Positions 55,252 through 64,000 of a DNA stretch of 64,000 nucleotides are shown here, piece after piece. The notes under the pieces were generated by a model. It saw only the letters and a program-made list of their open reading frames with translations, was not told the origin of the DNA and searched no databases. A program made the translations under genes and the position numbers. Origin of the DNA: Archangium sp. (GTDB lineage Bacteria; Myxococcota; Myxococcia; Myxococcales; Myxococcaceae); NCBI GenBank assembly GCA_030681645.1, contig JAUXRX010000002.1, positions 371,250 to 435,249 on the forward strand, given 5' to 3'. Numbering within the stretch: the first letter of the stretch is position 1; every line of letters begins with the position of its first letter.

Positions 55252-57696
55252 TCAGTCCACTCCTACTCCAAATTCCGACTGCCTGACGTAGGCTGTATCA
55301 TGCCAGAAGACACGAAACTCAAGCATGTGTCCGGCTTGGTTCGACGCAAGTGAGAATGGGAGTTCGAATCGTTGGTAGTTATGCGCTGCCGTCCACTCTT
55401 GGCGTGTGACGGTCCTCGATGCAATCACGACGTTTTGCGTGGCGTCATACACATCGAGGCTGACCACAGACGCGTTGTCTGCGGAGTTGTTGTCAATGAG
55501 TAGGCTCCAGAAGGCACGGTGCGGGCCCGGCGCTACAGTTGTCACGTAGGGGCCGAACTGAAAATACCCGGCTGGGTCATTGACCGTGTCCGCCTCAAGA
55601 CTCGAGTCAATGACATGACTAATGATATGATAGATAGGGGCCGTGACGACGGCCCACCGCTGTGCGGTCGTCGGAGGCTGCTTCGCACACCAAACTCCAG
55701 TCCGTCCCCGAATACAGACAGCGACGCTGGGCTGAGGATTTCCAGCCAGACTCACGATTCCCAGCGAAGGACCATACCGCTCATCGTTGCAGCTGGCGTT
55801 GTCACCGAAATCGCTATTCGTAATGTAGTGGTAGTTCGAAAACGTGCCGTCGCCGTTTGAGTCGGAGCAGGCAATCCCAGTCCGATTGCGGCCACAAACA
55901 TCCGCCAATCCATCCGCATTTACATCCGCCAGACGAATCGAGCCATAGAGACTCATCTCTTCGCCCCAATGATCCTGGTTCGAAAAATCAAACGGCGTCA
56001 GAGCGTGCGGCGAGAACGAATTCGAGCCCGTCGAGAGCGAGCAATAGATCCCAGCCTCTCCTCGTACGCAAACGTCCGCCCTGTTGTCGCTGTTCAAGTT
56101 ACCGAACTGAATCGTTGAACCGTACTGCTCTTGGCCCCAGCCTGCGGTATCCGCGTAGTTCGCACCCGCACTCCAAAGCGTCGCGGGATCGAACGTGAGC
56201 CCATTGGAAAGACCACAATAGATACCCGCGGCCCCCCTGCCGCACATGTCAGCGAACCCATCGCCGTTTACGTCGGCCAACCGAACCGTTCGATACCGAG
56301 AGGGGATATCCCAGCCCGCGAGATCGGAAAAATCACCGTTGAAGTTCCACTGCTGCATCGGGCCAAACCCCCAACTGCTCGACAAGGGGGGGCCGACCGT
56401 CACAGAACAGTAGACTGTTCCGTAGCCTCTAAAGCATACGTCCGCCCTGCCGTCATGGTTGATGTCTCCGAGTTGCATGGACGTTGCCCACTTCTCATGA
56501 GCCCACCCATCCGCATCACTGTAGTCGGTCCCCGCACTCCAACGGCGATAGTCACCGAAGGATGATGATCCGTCATTGAGCGCGCAATAAACTCCGTCGC
56601 TTCGTCTCGCACAAATATCTGTCCGGCCGTCATCATTCAGGTCCGCATAGCGCACCGTTAAGTAGTTCGTTCGGGACTGTCCGTAGCCGTTGTCGTCGCT
56701 GAAGGCCCCGGTCCATTGACTGGTCGGGAGGAGGTTTTGAGAGCCGATCAAATCGGGAACGGCGTCGAGCGGCACAATATTGTACTGCGAACGAGGGAGG
56801 TGCTCAACGATCCATTGTGTCAACAGAAGCGGGCGATTGGTACCCGTGCTCTGACCTGGGTAGCAATCCGGGTATCGGTCATGCATCAGAAGAATGCCCT
56901 TGTTGCCCGCCATGGTGATTGCGTCGAGCATGAGTTGGCCGCATGCAGCCACAGCCGCTTGCGGCGTGTACGCCAATGCACTTTCATAGAAAGCCATGCA
57001 CTCAAAATCCGCGCCGATCGGGTGAGTGTCAGCAGGATACTCCGGATTGTTGTCCGTACCCCATGGAGACGCGGGCGACATATTGCCGTACGCGTCCCAA
57101 TAGATAGGACCGATCAACTTGTCCAAGCCGTGGTCCGCCAGAATCGTCGACGGCTCCCCATTCCAGCCACCGAACGGCGCCCTGAAGAAGGAATAGCCGT
57201 TGCGAATATATGGATCGATAAGCGTCTGCGTTGCTCGCACCTGGTCGCCGGCGTATTGGGGGGAGTCTCTCATTGATGCATGGTCCTGAGTATGATTCGC
57301 TACCTGGTGACCCATCGCCACGAGTGATGCCAAAACAGAGAGCGGTTGCTGCCGGGTCGCGTCGCAATACAAGTCAGGCGGTGAGTGGTGAACGCAGCCT
57401 TTCTGTTGGGTGCGAGCATCGTTGTGCGGTCCATTCGGGTTTTGGCCCTGAATTCTGCAACCGTTGACAAAGAACGTCGCTCGGATTCCATTGTTCCTGA
57501 GGTACTCTGCTATCTCAAGCGTATGCTCGTCGGGACCGTCGTCATACGTGAACACCAAAGTATTGGCCGGCAACGCGCTTCCGTTGAGCGAGGTACTCTG
57601 GACCACGCTCTGCCTCACGGAAACACCCTGCTCCGCGACGGGCTCTGATGAGCACGCCCAAATGCACCCCACCAAAAGTCCGGAGAGTCTTTTCAT
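55252..57696 (-). CDS. polysaccharide deacetylase (NodB) with FG-GAP/VCBS repeats, lipoprotein
   Basis: An 814-aa lipoprotein. The signal peptide ends near Cys 11 (LVGC) or Cys 16 (WAC). NodB domain about 40-320: TYDDGPDEHT near 50, ANHTQDHASM near 134 (HxxxH), RAPFGGWN near 172 and LMHDRY. Metal-dependent CE4 deacetylase acting on N-acetylated glycans. Residues about 345-600 hold five FG-GAP/VCBS-type repeats with DxNxDG Ca-binding loops (ADLNDDGRTDIC, ADVNGDGFADMC). The last 150 residues form a beta-sandwich. ATG 57696 is preceded by AGGAGG. Third-position GC is lower than in neighbours, suggesting transfer. Upstream 57,697-57,959 is about 263 bp with short hairpins (GCTTG/CAAGC) but no gene. 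Confidence 0.9.
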   Translation of the reverse strand: MKRLSGLLVGCIWACSSEPVAEQGVSVRQSVVQSTSLNGSALPANTLVFTYDDGPDEHTLEIAEYLRNNGIRATFFVNGCRIQGQNPNGPHNDARTQQKGCVHHSPPDLYCDATRQQPLSVLASLVAMGHQVANHTQDHASMRDSPQYAGDQVRATQTLIDPYIRNGYSFFRAPFGGWNGEPSTILADHGLDKLIGPIYWDAYGNMSPASPWGTDNNPEYPADTHPIGADFECMAFYESALAYTPQAAVAACGQLMLDAITMAGNKGILLMHDRYPDCYPGQSTGTNRPLLLTQWIVEHLPRSQYNIVPLDAVPDLIGSQNLLPTSQWTGAFSDDNGYGQSRTNYLTVRYADLNDDGRTDICARRSDGVYCALNDGSSSFGDYRRWSAGTDYSDADGWAHEKWATSMQLGDINHDGRADVCFRGYGTVYCSVTVGPPLSSSWGFGPMQQWNFNGDFSDLAGWDIPSRYRTVRLADVNGDGFADMCGRGAAGIYCGLSNGLTFDPATLWSAGANYADTAGWGQEQYGSTIQFGNLNSDNRADVCVRGEAGIYCSLSTGSNSFSPHALTPFDFSNQDHWGEEMSLYGSIRLADVNADGLADVCGRNRTGIACSDSNGDGTFSNYHYITNSDFGDNASCNDERYGPSLGIVSLAGNPQPSVAVCIRGRTGVWCAKQPPTTAQRWAVVTAPIYHIISHVIDSSLEADTVNDPAGYFQFGPYVTTVAPGPHRAFWSLLIDNNSADNASVVSLDVYDATQNVVIASRTVTRQEWTAAHNYQRFELPFSLASNQAGHMLEFRVFWHDTAYVRQSEFGVGVD

Positions 57697-57959
57697 ACCT
57701 CCTATTGTGAACCGAGTCGTTGATGGGAGCAAGCGGAGGATCGGCTTGCAGGAACAAGCAACTCGGCAGGCCGATAGTTGGACCGGAGACCGTGGGCTCT
57801 ATGTTGAGACGTCTCGTCGTCCGACGTCGTACCGCGTCGACTCGGCCCGCCCAGCCCGCCCAAGCGCATCAACGGCGCGCAGCTTCGATGCGCCTGACGC
57901 CGGGCCGCCCCGCTTGCGTTCTCATCACCCCCATCACGATAGCGACGGAAGACACCCGC

Positions 57960-58877
57960 TCAGGGCGCTGGGCGACGCTCCATCTCGTCGAGGATCGCGC
58001 TGAGCGCCTGATCCACTGAGCGCGTGGGCTTCCAGCCGAGGGCCTTTAGCTTCTCGACGTTGCCGACCAGCGTGGGGATCTCCACTGGCCGCAGCCGCTT
58101 CGGGTCGACCTTGACCGTCACTTCGCGACCTGACCGGGCGACCAACAACTGGAGCATCGACTCGATCGAGCGACCGACGCCGGAGCCGAGGTTGTAGACC
58201 TCTCCGCCCTTCCCTTGTCGCAGCAGCAGCACGTACGCCTCGACGATGTCCTCGACGTGGCTGAAGTCGCGCACCGCCGAGAGGTTGCCCACCTCGAGCG
58301 TCACCTGGCCACCGCGCGGCACGCGCGTCACCTGCTGCGCGAACGAGGGCAACACGAAGGTCGGCGTCTGCCCCGGGCCGATGTGGTTGAACGGCCGGGC
58401 GATGATCACGTCCAGGCCCTGGTAGCGGTGCTGCAGCGCGATGATCTCGGCGGCCCGCTTCGTCGCCCCGTAGACGTTCATCGGGTCGGGCAGCAGCCCC
58501 TCGTCGATCGGCGCCGGGCCCGCCGCCGCGCCGTACACCTCGCCCGAGCTCACCAGCAGCACCCGGCACGGCGCCTTCAGCGCCAGCACTGCCTGGACCA
58601 CGCTCAGCGCGCCGCCGGAGTTGATCTGGAACGCCTTCATCGGCTCTTTGCCGCACTCGGAGACCGACGAGAGCCCCGCGAGGTGCACCACCGCGTCGGG
58701 CTTCACCTTCGCCACGGCCTCGGCGGTGGCCTTCGTGTCCGTCACGTCGACCAGCAGGTCGACCTCGCCCGGAATCGGGTGCGGGCCGAGACCGAACACC
58801 TCGGCACCGGTCGCCTGGAGGGCCCTGCGAAGGTGGGGACCGACGAAGCCCCCTGCGCCTGTGACGAGGACTCGCAT
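57960..58877 (-). CDS. rmd: GDP-6-deoxy-4-keto-D-mannose reductase
   Basis: A 305-aa extended SDR: TGAGGFVGPHLRRAL, VHLAGLSSVSECG, SSGEVYG, YGATKRAAEI (YxxxK) and the RPFNHIGPGQ signature of RMD. It reduces GDP-4-keto-6-deoxymannose, usually to GDP-D-rhamnose. Starts 5 bp after the gmd stop (ATG 58877), forming a two-gene gmd-rmd pathway. The C4 stereochemistry of the product (rhamnose versus talose-type) cannot be decided from sequence alone. Deoxyhexose of this type is common in O-antigens. Confidence 0.9.
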   Translation of the reverse strand: MRVLVTGAGGFVGPHLRRALQATGAEVFGLGPHPIPGEVDLLVDVTDTKATAEAVAKVKPDAVVHLAGLSSVSECGKEPMKAFQINSGGALSVVQAVLALKAPCRVLLVSSGEVYGAAAGPAPIDEGLLPDPMNVYGATKRAAEIIALQHRYQGLDVIIARPFNHIGPGQTPTFVLPSFAQQVTRVPRGGQVTLEVGNLSAVRDFSHVEDIVEAYVLLLRQGKGGEVYNLGSGVGRSIESMLQLLVARSGREVTVKVDPKRLRPVEIPTLVGNVEKLKALGWKPTRSVDQALSAILDEMERRPAP

Positions 58878-58882
58878 GGCGG

Positions 58883-59875
<993 letters not shown>

Positions 59876-59950
59876 TTACGCAATTGCCTTCCCCCCATCA
59901 ACGCTTTCCTTGGTGTCGAACATCGCCGACTTCCCGTACAAGCCCCCCGC

Positions 59951-61129
59951 GTGGAATCGACTGGAGAAAAAGGCGCCGCCGTTCAGCCCCTGAGCTTTGG
60001 TCAGCGCCTCAAGGCCTTCTTCACCTCGTTCCCCTTCCTGCTCTTCATGGGCACCCGGCTGGCCTACGTGGGCATGTCGTGGATGGGGATGACCGCCGTC
60101 GAGACGCTGTACCTCCACGACTACGACCGGCACCGGGTGCTCCAGCCCTACCCGTGGATCGACGGCCTGTGCCGGTGGGACTGTGGCTGGTTCCACAACG
60201 TCGTCATCAACGGCTACATGAACGTCGAGTACGCCAAGGTCTTCCCGCTGTTGGCGGTGATCGGTGGCGGCGTCGAGCGCCTCACCGGCATCAACCACCT
60301 CGTCGTCTTCATCATCGTGGCCAACGCCTGCGCGCTGGCCGCGTACGTCGTCATCTACAAGCTCTTCACCGAGATCGAGAACGAGGAAGCAGCCCGCTTC
60401 GCGCTCCTGCTCTTCACCGCGTTCCCCTTCGCGTACTACTCGGCCGCCGGCTACCCCGAGTCGATCATGATGCTCGCCACGGCCTGGAGCATCGCGCTCG
60501 CGCGCCGCGGCAAGCACATCAGCGGAGGGCTCGCCCTCACGGTCGGCTTCGCCGCGCGCCACCTCACCCTCGCGGGAGGCGCCGGCATTCTCGCCGCGCA
60601 GATTCGCCAGCGCGGCCTTCACCCGAAGAAGTTCCTGCTCAACCCCGGCGTGATCGGCCTGCTGCTGCCGTGGGCGTTCCTCGCGGCCTTCAGCTGGTAC
60701 CTGTCGTGGAAGGTGGGCGACCCGTTCGCGTGGTGGAACTCACGGAAGATCGGCTGGAACGACTGGGTCTGGTACGGCGCCCGCCAGGTGATCATGAACG
60801 TGCCGTACCGGGAGCGCCCCGAGTACTTCTACTACCTCCTCTTCTCCATCCCGCTGCTCGCCGGCGCCGCGGGGCTGGTCGCCGCGCTCAAGAAGAAGCG
60901 CTGGGAGTACGTGGAGATCTCCGCCTTCGGCCTGGTGCTGCTGGCCGTGGTGATGAGCAGCGGCGCCGCCGGCATGGGCCGCTACCTCGCCAGCATCTGG
61001 CCGTGTTTCCTGCCGCTGGGCGTGTGGCTGGCGAAGCACCCGAAGTGGCAGGGCCCCGTGCTCGGCTTCTTCTGGATGTTCCAGGGCCTCTGGTTCTTCC
61101 TCTTCAGCCACCAGTGGAGAGTGCTTTAG
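59951..61129 (+). CDS. PIG-V-like GT-C mannosyltransferase, integral membrane
   Basis: A 392-aa polytopic protein, paralogue of the 26,766 gene: CRWDCGWFHNVVINGYMNVE carries the RWDxGW motif, followed by FPLLAVIGGGV and YYSAAGYPESIMML. GTG 59951 is the only plausible start keeping the first TM helix; ATG 60048 would truncate it. No strong Shine-Dalgarno is visible. The stop TAG at 61127 is followed by repeat copy C, which lies between it and the convergent rfbG. Confidence 0.85.
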   Translation: MESTGEKGAAVQPLSFGQRLKAFFTSFPFLLFMGTRLAYVGMSWMGMTAVETLYLHDYDRHRVLQPYPWIDGLCRWDCGWFHNVVINGYMNVEYAKVFPLLAVIGGGVERLTGINHLVVFIIVANACALAAYVVIYKLFTEIENEEAARFALLLFTAFPFAYYSAAGYPESIMMLATAWSIALARRGKHISGGLALTVGFAARHLTLAGGAGILAAQIRQRGLHPKKFLLNPGVIGLLLPWAFLAAFSWYLSWKVGDPFAWWNSRKIGWNDWVWYGARQVIMNVPYRERPEYFYYLLFSIPLLAGAAGLVAALKKKRWEYVEISAFGLVLLAVVMSSGAAGMGRYLASIWPCFLPLGVWLAKHPKWQGPVLGFFWMFQGLWFFLFSHQWRVL

Positions 61130-61133
61130 GTCG

Positions 61134-61174
61134 GCCCCTCACCCCGGCCCTCTCCCCGCTTCGCAGGGCGAGGG
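61134..61174. repeat. CCCTCTCCC palindromic repeat, copy C (inverted)
   Basis: A 41-bp unit that matches the reverse complement of copy B with one mismatch. It lies between convergent genes (stop at 61,129 and stop at 61,182), where its G/C stem could act as a bidirectional terminator. Confidence 0.85.
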
Positions 61175-61181
61175 GGGCAGG

Positions 61182-62279
61182 TCAGGCCGCTTCGTAGGCT
61201 GCGATCTGCTCGAGCGTCAGCGCCTTGAGCTGAGCCGCCGACGCGCCGTCCACCTGCGCGCGGTACCACGCCACGGTGCGCGCGATCGTCTCGTCGAAGC
61301 GCCACCGCGGCTGCCACCCGAGCTTCGCGTGCGCCTTGTCGATCGACAGCCGCAGCAGTGAAGCCTCGTGGTGCGCCTTCGGATCGCTCTGATCGATCCA
61401 CGAGCCCCTGCCCCACGACTTCACCAGCGCCGCGGCGAGCGCCGACACCGGCTGCGCCGAGGCCGCCTCGGGCCCGAAGTTCCACCCCTCGCAGAAGTCC
61501 TGCGGGCGCGCCGCGGTGAGCAGCTTCACGCCGAGCAGCAGGTAGCCGCCCAGCGGCTCGAGCACGTGCTGCCACGGGCGGATCGCGTGCGGGCTGCGCA
61601 CGCCGATCGGCTCACCCTTCGAGAGCGAGCGAACGCAGTCGGGCACGATGCGATCGGCGGCCCAGTCACCGCCGCCGATCACGTTGCCGGCGCGGGCCGA
61701 GGCGATGCCCACGCCGTGCTCCGCCAGCTTCGCCGGGGGGAAGAAGCTGCGCCGCCACGACGAGGTGACGAGCTCCGTCGCGCCCTTGCTCATCGAGTAC
61801 GGGTCGAACCCGCCCATCGCGTCGTCTTCGCGGTAGCCGTAGACCCATTCCCGATTTTCGTAACACTTGTCGCTCGACACCACGACCACCGCGCAGCGCT
61901 GCTTCGTGACGCGCAGCGCCTCGAGCACGTGCGCCGTGCCGTTGATGTTGGTCTCGATCGTCGCCAGCGGCTCGGCGTAGCTCTTGCGCACCAGCGCCTG
62001 CGCCGCGAGGTGGAACACGATGTCGGGTTGGCACGCCTGCACCGCGTCACGCACCTGCACGAAGTTCCGCACGTCGGCGACGCGGTGTTCGCACGACGAG
62101 GCGACGCCGGCGGTGAGGAAGACCGAATCTGCCTCGGGCTCGAGCGCGAGGCCCGTCACCTTCGCGCCCAGCCGCTCGAGCCACAGCGTCAGCCAGGCGC
62201 CCTTGAAGCCGGTGTGCCCGGTGAGCAGCACCTTCTTGCCTGCATAGGTGGCGCGCAGCTCGGCGGCGGTCGGACTCAC
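61182..62279 (-). CDS. rfbG: CDP-glucose 4,6-dehydratase
   Basis: A 365-aa extended SDR: TGHTGFKGAWLTLWL, HLAAQALVRKSY, VVSSDKCYEN, the YSMSKGATELV catalytic YxxxK and ARAGNVIGGGDWAADRIVPD, all characteristic of RfbG. Converts CDP-glucose to CDP-4-keto-6-deoxyglucose. Its start overlaps the rfbF stop by 4 bp (ATGA), so the two act in one pathway to CDP-linked deoxysugars such as tyvelose- or paratose-type precursors. Confidence 0.96.
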   Translation of the reverse strand: MSPTAAELRATYAGKKVLLTGHTGFKGAWLTLWLERLGAKVTGLALEPEADSVFLTAGVASSCEHRVADVRNFVQVRDAVQACQPDIVFHLAAQALVRKSYAEPLATIETNINGTAHVLEALRVTKQRCAVVVVSSDKCYENREWVYGYREDDAMGGFDPYSMSKGATELVTSSWRRSFFPPAKLAEHGVGIASARAGNVIGGGDWAADRIVPDCVRSLSKGEPIGVRSPHAIRPWQHVLEPLGGYLLLGVKLLTAARPQDFCEGWNFGPEAASAQPVSALAAALVKSWGRGSWIDQSDPKAHHEASLLRLSIDKAHAKLGWQPRWRFDETIARTVAWYRAQVDGASAAQLKALTLEQIAAYEAA

Positions 62280-63073
62280 GGCCCGTCCTTCCAGGTCTTC
62301 CAGGGCGCCCTGCCCTTCGCCCAGAGATCGTTGAGCAGGTTGAACTCGCGCAGCGTGTCCATCGGCTGCCAGAAGCCGGTGTGACGGAACGCCTGCAGCT
62401 CGTTCTTCTCCGAGAGCATGCGCATCGGCTCCTGCTCGAGGGTCAGCTTCTTGTCGTTGGGCAGCACGTCCCAGATGCGCTTGCTGTCGCAGACGAAGAA
62501 ACCGCCGTTGATGAAGCCCTCGGTCGCCTGAGGCTTCTCGTTGAACTCGCTCACCGCTTCGCCCGACAGCCGCATCTCACCGAAGCGCCCGGGGGGCCGC
62601 ACCGCGGTCACCGAGCAGGCCTTGCCGTGCCCGCGGTGGAACGCGAGCAGCTTGGTCACGTCCACGTCCGACACGCCGTCGCCGTAGGTGAGGCAGAACA
62701 GCTCGTCGTTCTCGACGTACTTGCGGATCGCCGCGACGCGCCCGCCCGTCATGGTGTCTTCGCCGGTCTCCGCGAGGATGACCTTCCAGTCCTCTTCCCC
62801 GCCCCCGCCGATCTCCACGGCGTGGTTCTTCCCCATCGTCACCGTCACGTCCGACGTCATGGCGCGGTAGTTGAGGAAGAACTCCTTGATGACCCAGCTC
62901 TTGTAGCCGAGACAGAGCACGAACTCGGTGATGCCGTGCGCCGCGTACATCTTCATGATGTGCCAGACGATGGGCTTGCCACCGATGGGCAGCATGGGCT
63001 TGGGCATCGCCTCGCTCGCCTCACGAATGCGCGTGCCCTGGCCACCGCAGAGAATGACGGCCTTGATTCCCAT
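62276..63073 (-). CDS. rfbF: glucose-1-phosphate cytidylyltransferase
   Basis: A 265-aa nucleotidyltransferase: AVILCGGQGTRIREASE, KPMLPIGGKPIVWHIMKMY, LTYGDGVSDVDV, GFINGGFFVCD, and FWQPMDTLREFNLL. Makes CDP-glucose from CTP and glucose-1-phosphate. ATG 63073 (GTG 63076 possible) overlaps the stop of the upstream methyltransferase. Length is normal for RfbF. Confidence 0.96.
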   Translation of the reverse strand: MGIKAVILCGGQGTRIREASEAMPKPMLPIGGKPIVWHIMKMYAAHGITEFVLCLGYKSWVIKEFFLNYRAMTSDVTVTMGKNHAVEIGGGGEEDWKVILAETGEDTMTGGRVAAIRKYVENDELFCLTYGDGVSDVDVTKLLAFHRGHGKACSVTAVRPPGRFGEMRLSGEAVSEFNEKPQATEGFINGGFFVCDSKRIWDVLPNDKKLTLEQEPMRMLSEKNELQAFRHTGFWQPMDTLREFNLLNDLWAKGRAPWKTWKDGP

Positions 63074-64000
63074 CACCGCACCTTCGGGGAAGGAACGGGG
63101 ACGACGAACTTGCCGCCGGCCTGCTTGTAGGCCGAGAGCTGCTTCTCGATCTCGTCGACGAAGTTCCACGCCAGCACCAGCAGGTGCTTCGGCTGCTCTG
63201 CCAGCACCCGCTCCGGACCGACCACCGGCATGTGCATGCCGGGCATCAACTTGCCCTGCTTATGCGGGCTGCGGTCGGCCACCCAGGGGAGCAGGTCTGG
63301 ACCAATCTTGCAGTAGTTGGTGAGCACCACGCCCTTCGCGGCCGCGCCGTACGCGGCGAGCGAGCCCTGCTTCTTCAGGTCGGTCAGGAACTCGGGCAGC
63401 AACGTCTGCAGCTTGCGCGTGCCCTCGGCGAACGCGTGCAGCTTCTCGTTCGCGGTGTAGCCCTGCGCCTTCTCCATCGCGAGGTAGGTGGCGACCGCCG
63501 GCTTCGCCGGTCCATTGCGCTTGCCGCGCGCGATCAGGCTTCCACCGTGCAGCGGGATCTCCTCGACGTCCCACAGCACCATGCCCGCTTCCTGGAACAG
63601 CCGGTCGAGGGCCGTCACCGAGAAGTACGAGAGGTGCTCGTGGTAGATCGTGTCGAACTCGAGGTGGTCGACCATCGGCTTCAGGTACGGCGCCTCGACG
63701 TGGAAGATGCCGTCGTCCGAGAGCCAGTGACGCACGCCCTTCACGAAGTCGACCAGGTCAGGCACGTGCGCGAGCACGTTGCGCGCCATGATCAGCTCGG
63801 CGGCGCCGTGCTTCTCGCGCAGGTGTTCGCCCATCTTGTGGTTGAAGAACTCGGCCACCGTGGGCACGCCGTCCTTGTTGGCCACCTCGGCGATGTTCTT
63901 CGCGGGCTCGACGCCCAGCACCCGGCAGTGCGAACGGAAGGGCTTCAAGATGCAGCCGTCGTTGCTGGCGAGCTCGGCGACGAGGTGCTTCTGCTCGAGG
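63073..64000 (-). CDS. sugar C-methyltransferase (5' end outside window)
   Basis: About 308 codons of a C-methyltransferase that reads in from the right edge (frame open to 64000: LEQKHLVAELASNDGCIL). Visible: AELASNDGCI (SAM motif I), GVEPAKNIAEVA, MARNVLAHVPDLVDFV, FDTIYHEHLSYFSV and a C-terminal domain with YGAAAKGVVLTNYC and FVDEIEKQL. This is the TylCIII/NovU-type family that methylates a carbon of NDP-4-keto-6-deoxysugars; its N-terminal zinc-binding Cys region is outside the window. Coupled to rfbF and rfbG, it probably acts on the CDP-4-keto-6-deoxy intermediate. The TTG at 63948 is not the true start. Confidence 0.9.
   Translation of the reverse strand, partial: LEQKHLVAELASNDGCILKPFRSHCRVLGVEPAKNIAEVANKDGVPTVAEFFNHKMGEHLREKHGAAELIMARNVLAHVPDLVDFVKGVRHWLSDDGIFHVEAPYLKPMVDHLEFDTIYHEHLSYFSVTALDRLFQEAGMVLWDVEEIPLHGGSLIARGKRNGPAKPAVATYLAMEKAQGYTANEKLHAFAEGTRKLQTLLPEFLTDLKKQGSLAAYGAAAKGVVLTNYCKIGPDLLPWVADRSPHKQGKLMPGMHMPVVGPERVLAEQPKHLLVLAWNFVDEIEKQLSAYKQAGGKFVVPVPSPKVR

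Overview
The window is GC-rich DNA (about two thirds G+C, strong G/C bias at third codon positions) from a Gram-negative bacterium, most likely a myxobacterium or related Myxococcota. Supporting signs are several lipoproteins with lipoboxes, a Cys-rich lipoprotein with a MopE-like motif, a PilZ-Ser/Thr kinase fusion, a cNMP-domain diguanylate cyclase, FG-GAP repeat proteins, a bacterial-type AspRS and a complete glyoxylate shunt. Species cannot be named. No rRNA, tRNA, CRISPR array, prophage or transposase gene was seen.

1-26.7 kb is a mixed housekeeping and envelope region: a partial FAD oxidase, an MBL-fold hydrolase, a Cys/Gly-rich lipoprotein, a cNMP-GGDEF protein, a fused SRPBCC-SDR protein, aspS, a metalloprotease-like lipoprotein with an outer-membrane protein, an RHH/GNAT toxin-antitoxin pair, recJ, the PilZ-kinase, a secreted CocE-type hydrolase, a HAD phosphatase with an H1-tailed DUF1801 protein, aceA and aceB, an Uma2 nuclease-like protein and a Ski2-type helicase. 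The standout is 19,333-19,938. A DsbA/FrnE-family gene is continuous except for one in-frame TGA at 19,372. That TGA replaces the first Cys of the CPWC active site and is followed at the right distance by a SECIS-like hairpin. I read it as an unannotated selenoprotein (UPWC).

26.7-64 kb is almost entirely a surface-glycan locus. It holds GT-C type polyprenyl-P-sugar transferases, GT4 and GT2 glycosyltransferases, GtrA, three FkbM methyltransferases, other methyltransferases, a GATase-WbpG fusion, a GMC oxidoreductase, an SDR epimerase, a PIG-L deacetylase with a GNAT partner, a polysaccharide deacetylase with FG-GAP repeats, GDP-6-deoxyhexose genes (gmd, rmd) and CDP-6-deoxyhexose genes (rfbF, rfbG, C-methyltransferase). 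Two long operons diverge from 45,381-45,479: leftward 45,380 to 34,199 and rightward 45,480 to 53,614. No Wzy polymerase, Wzx flippase or ABC exporter was recognised, so export and polymerisation genes probably lie outside the window.

Repeats include a perfect 25-bp inverted repeat at 27,888-27,975 and three copies of a CCCTCTCCC/GGGAGAGGG palindromic repeat (18.5, 26.7 and 61.1 kb). Two of the palindromic copies form the translated 5' ends of genes.
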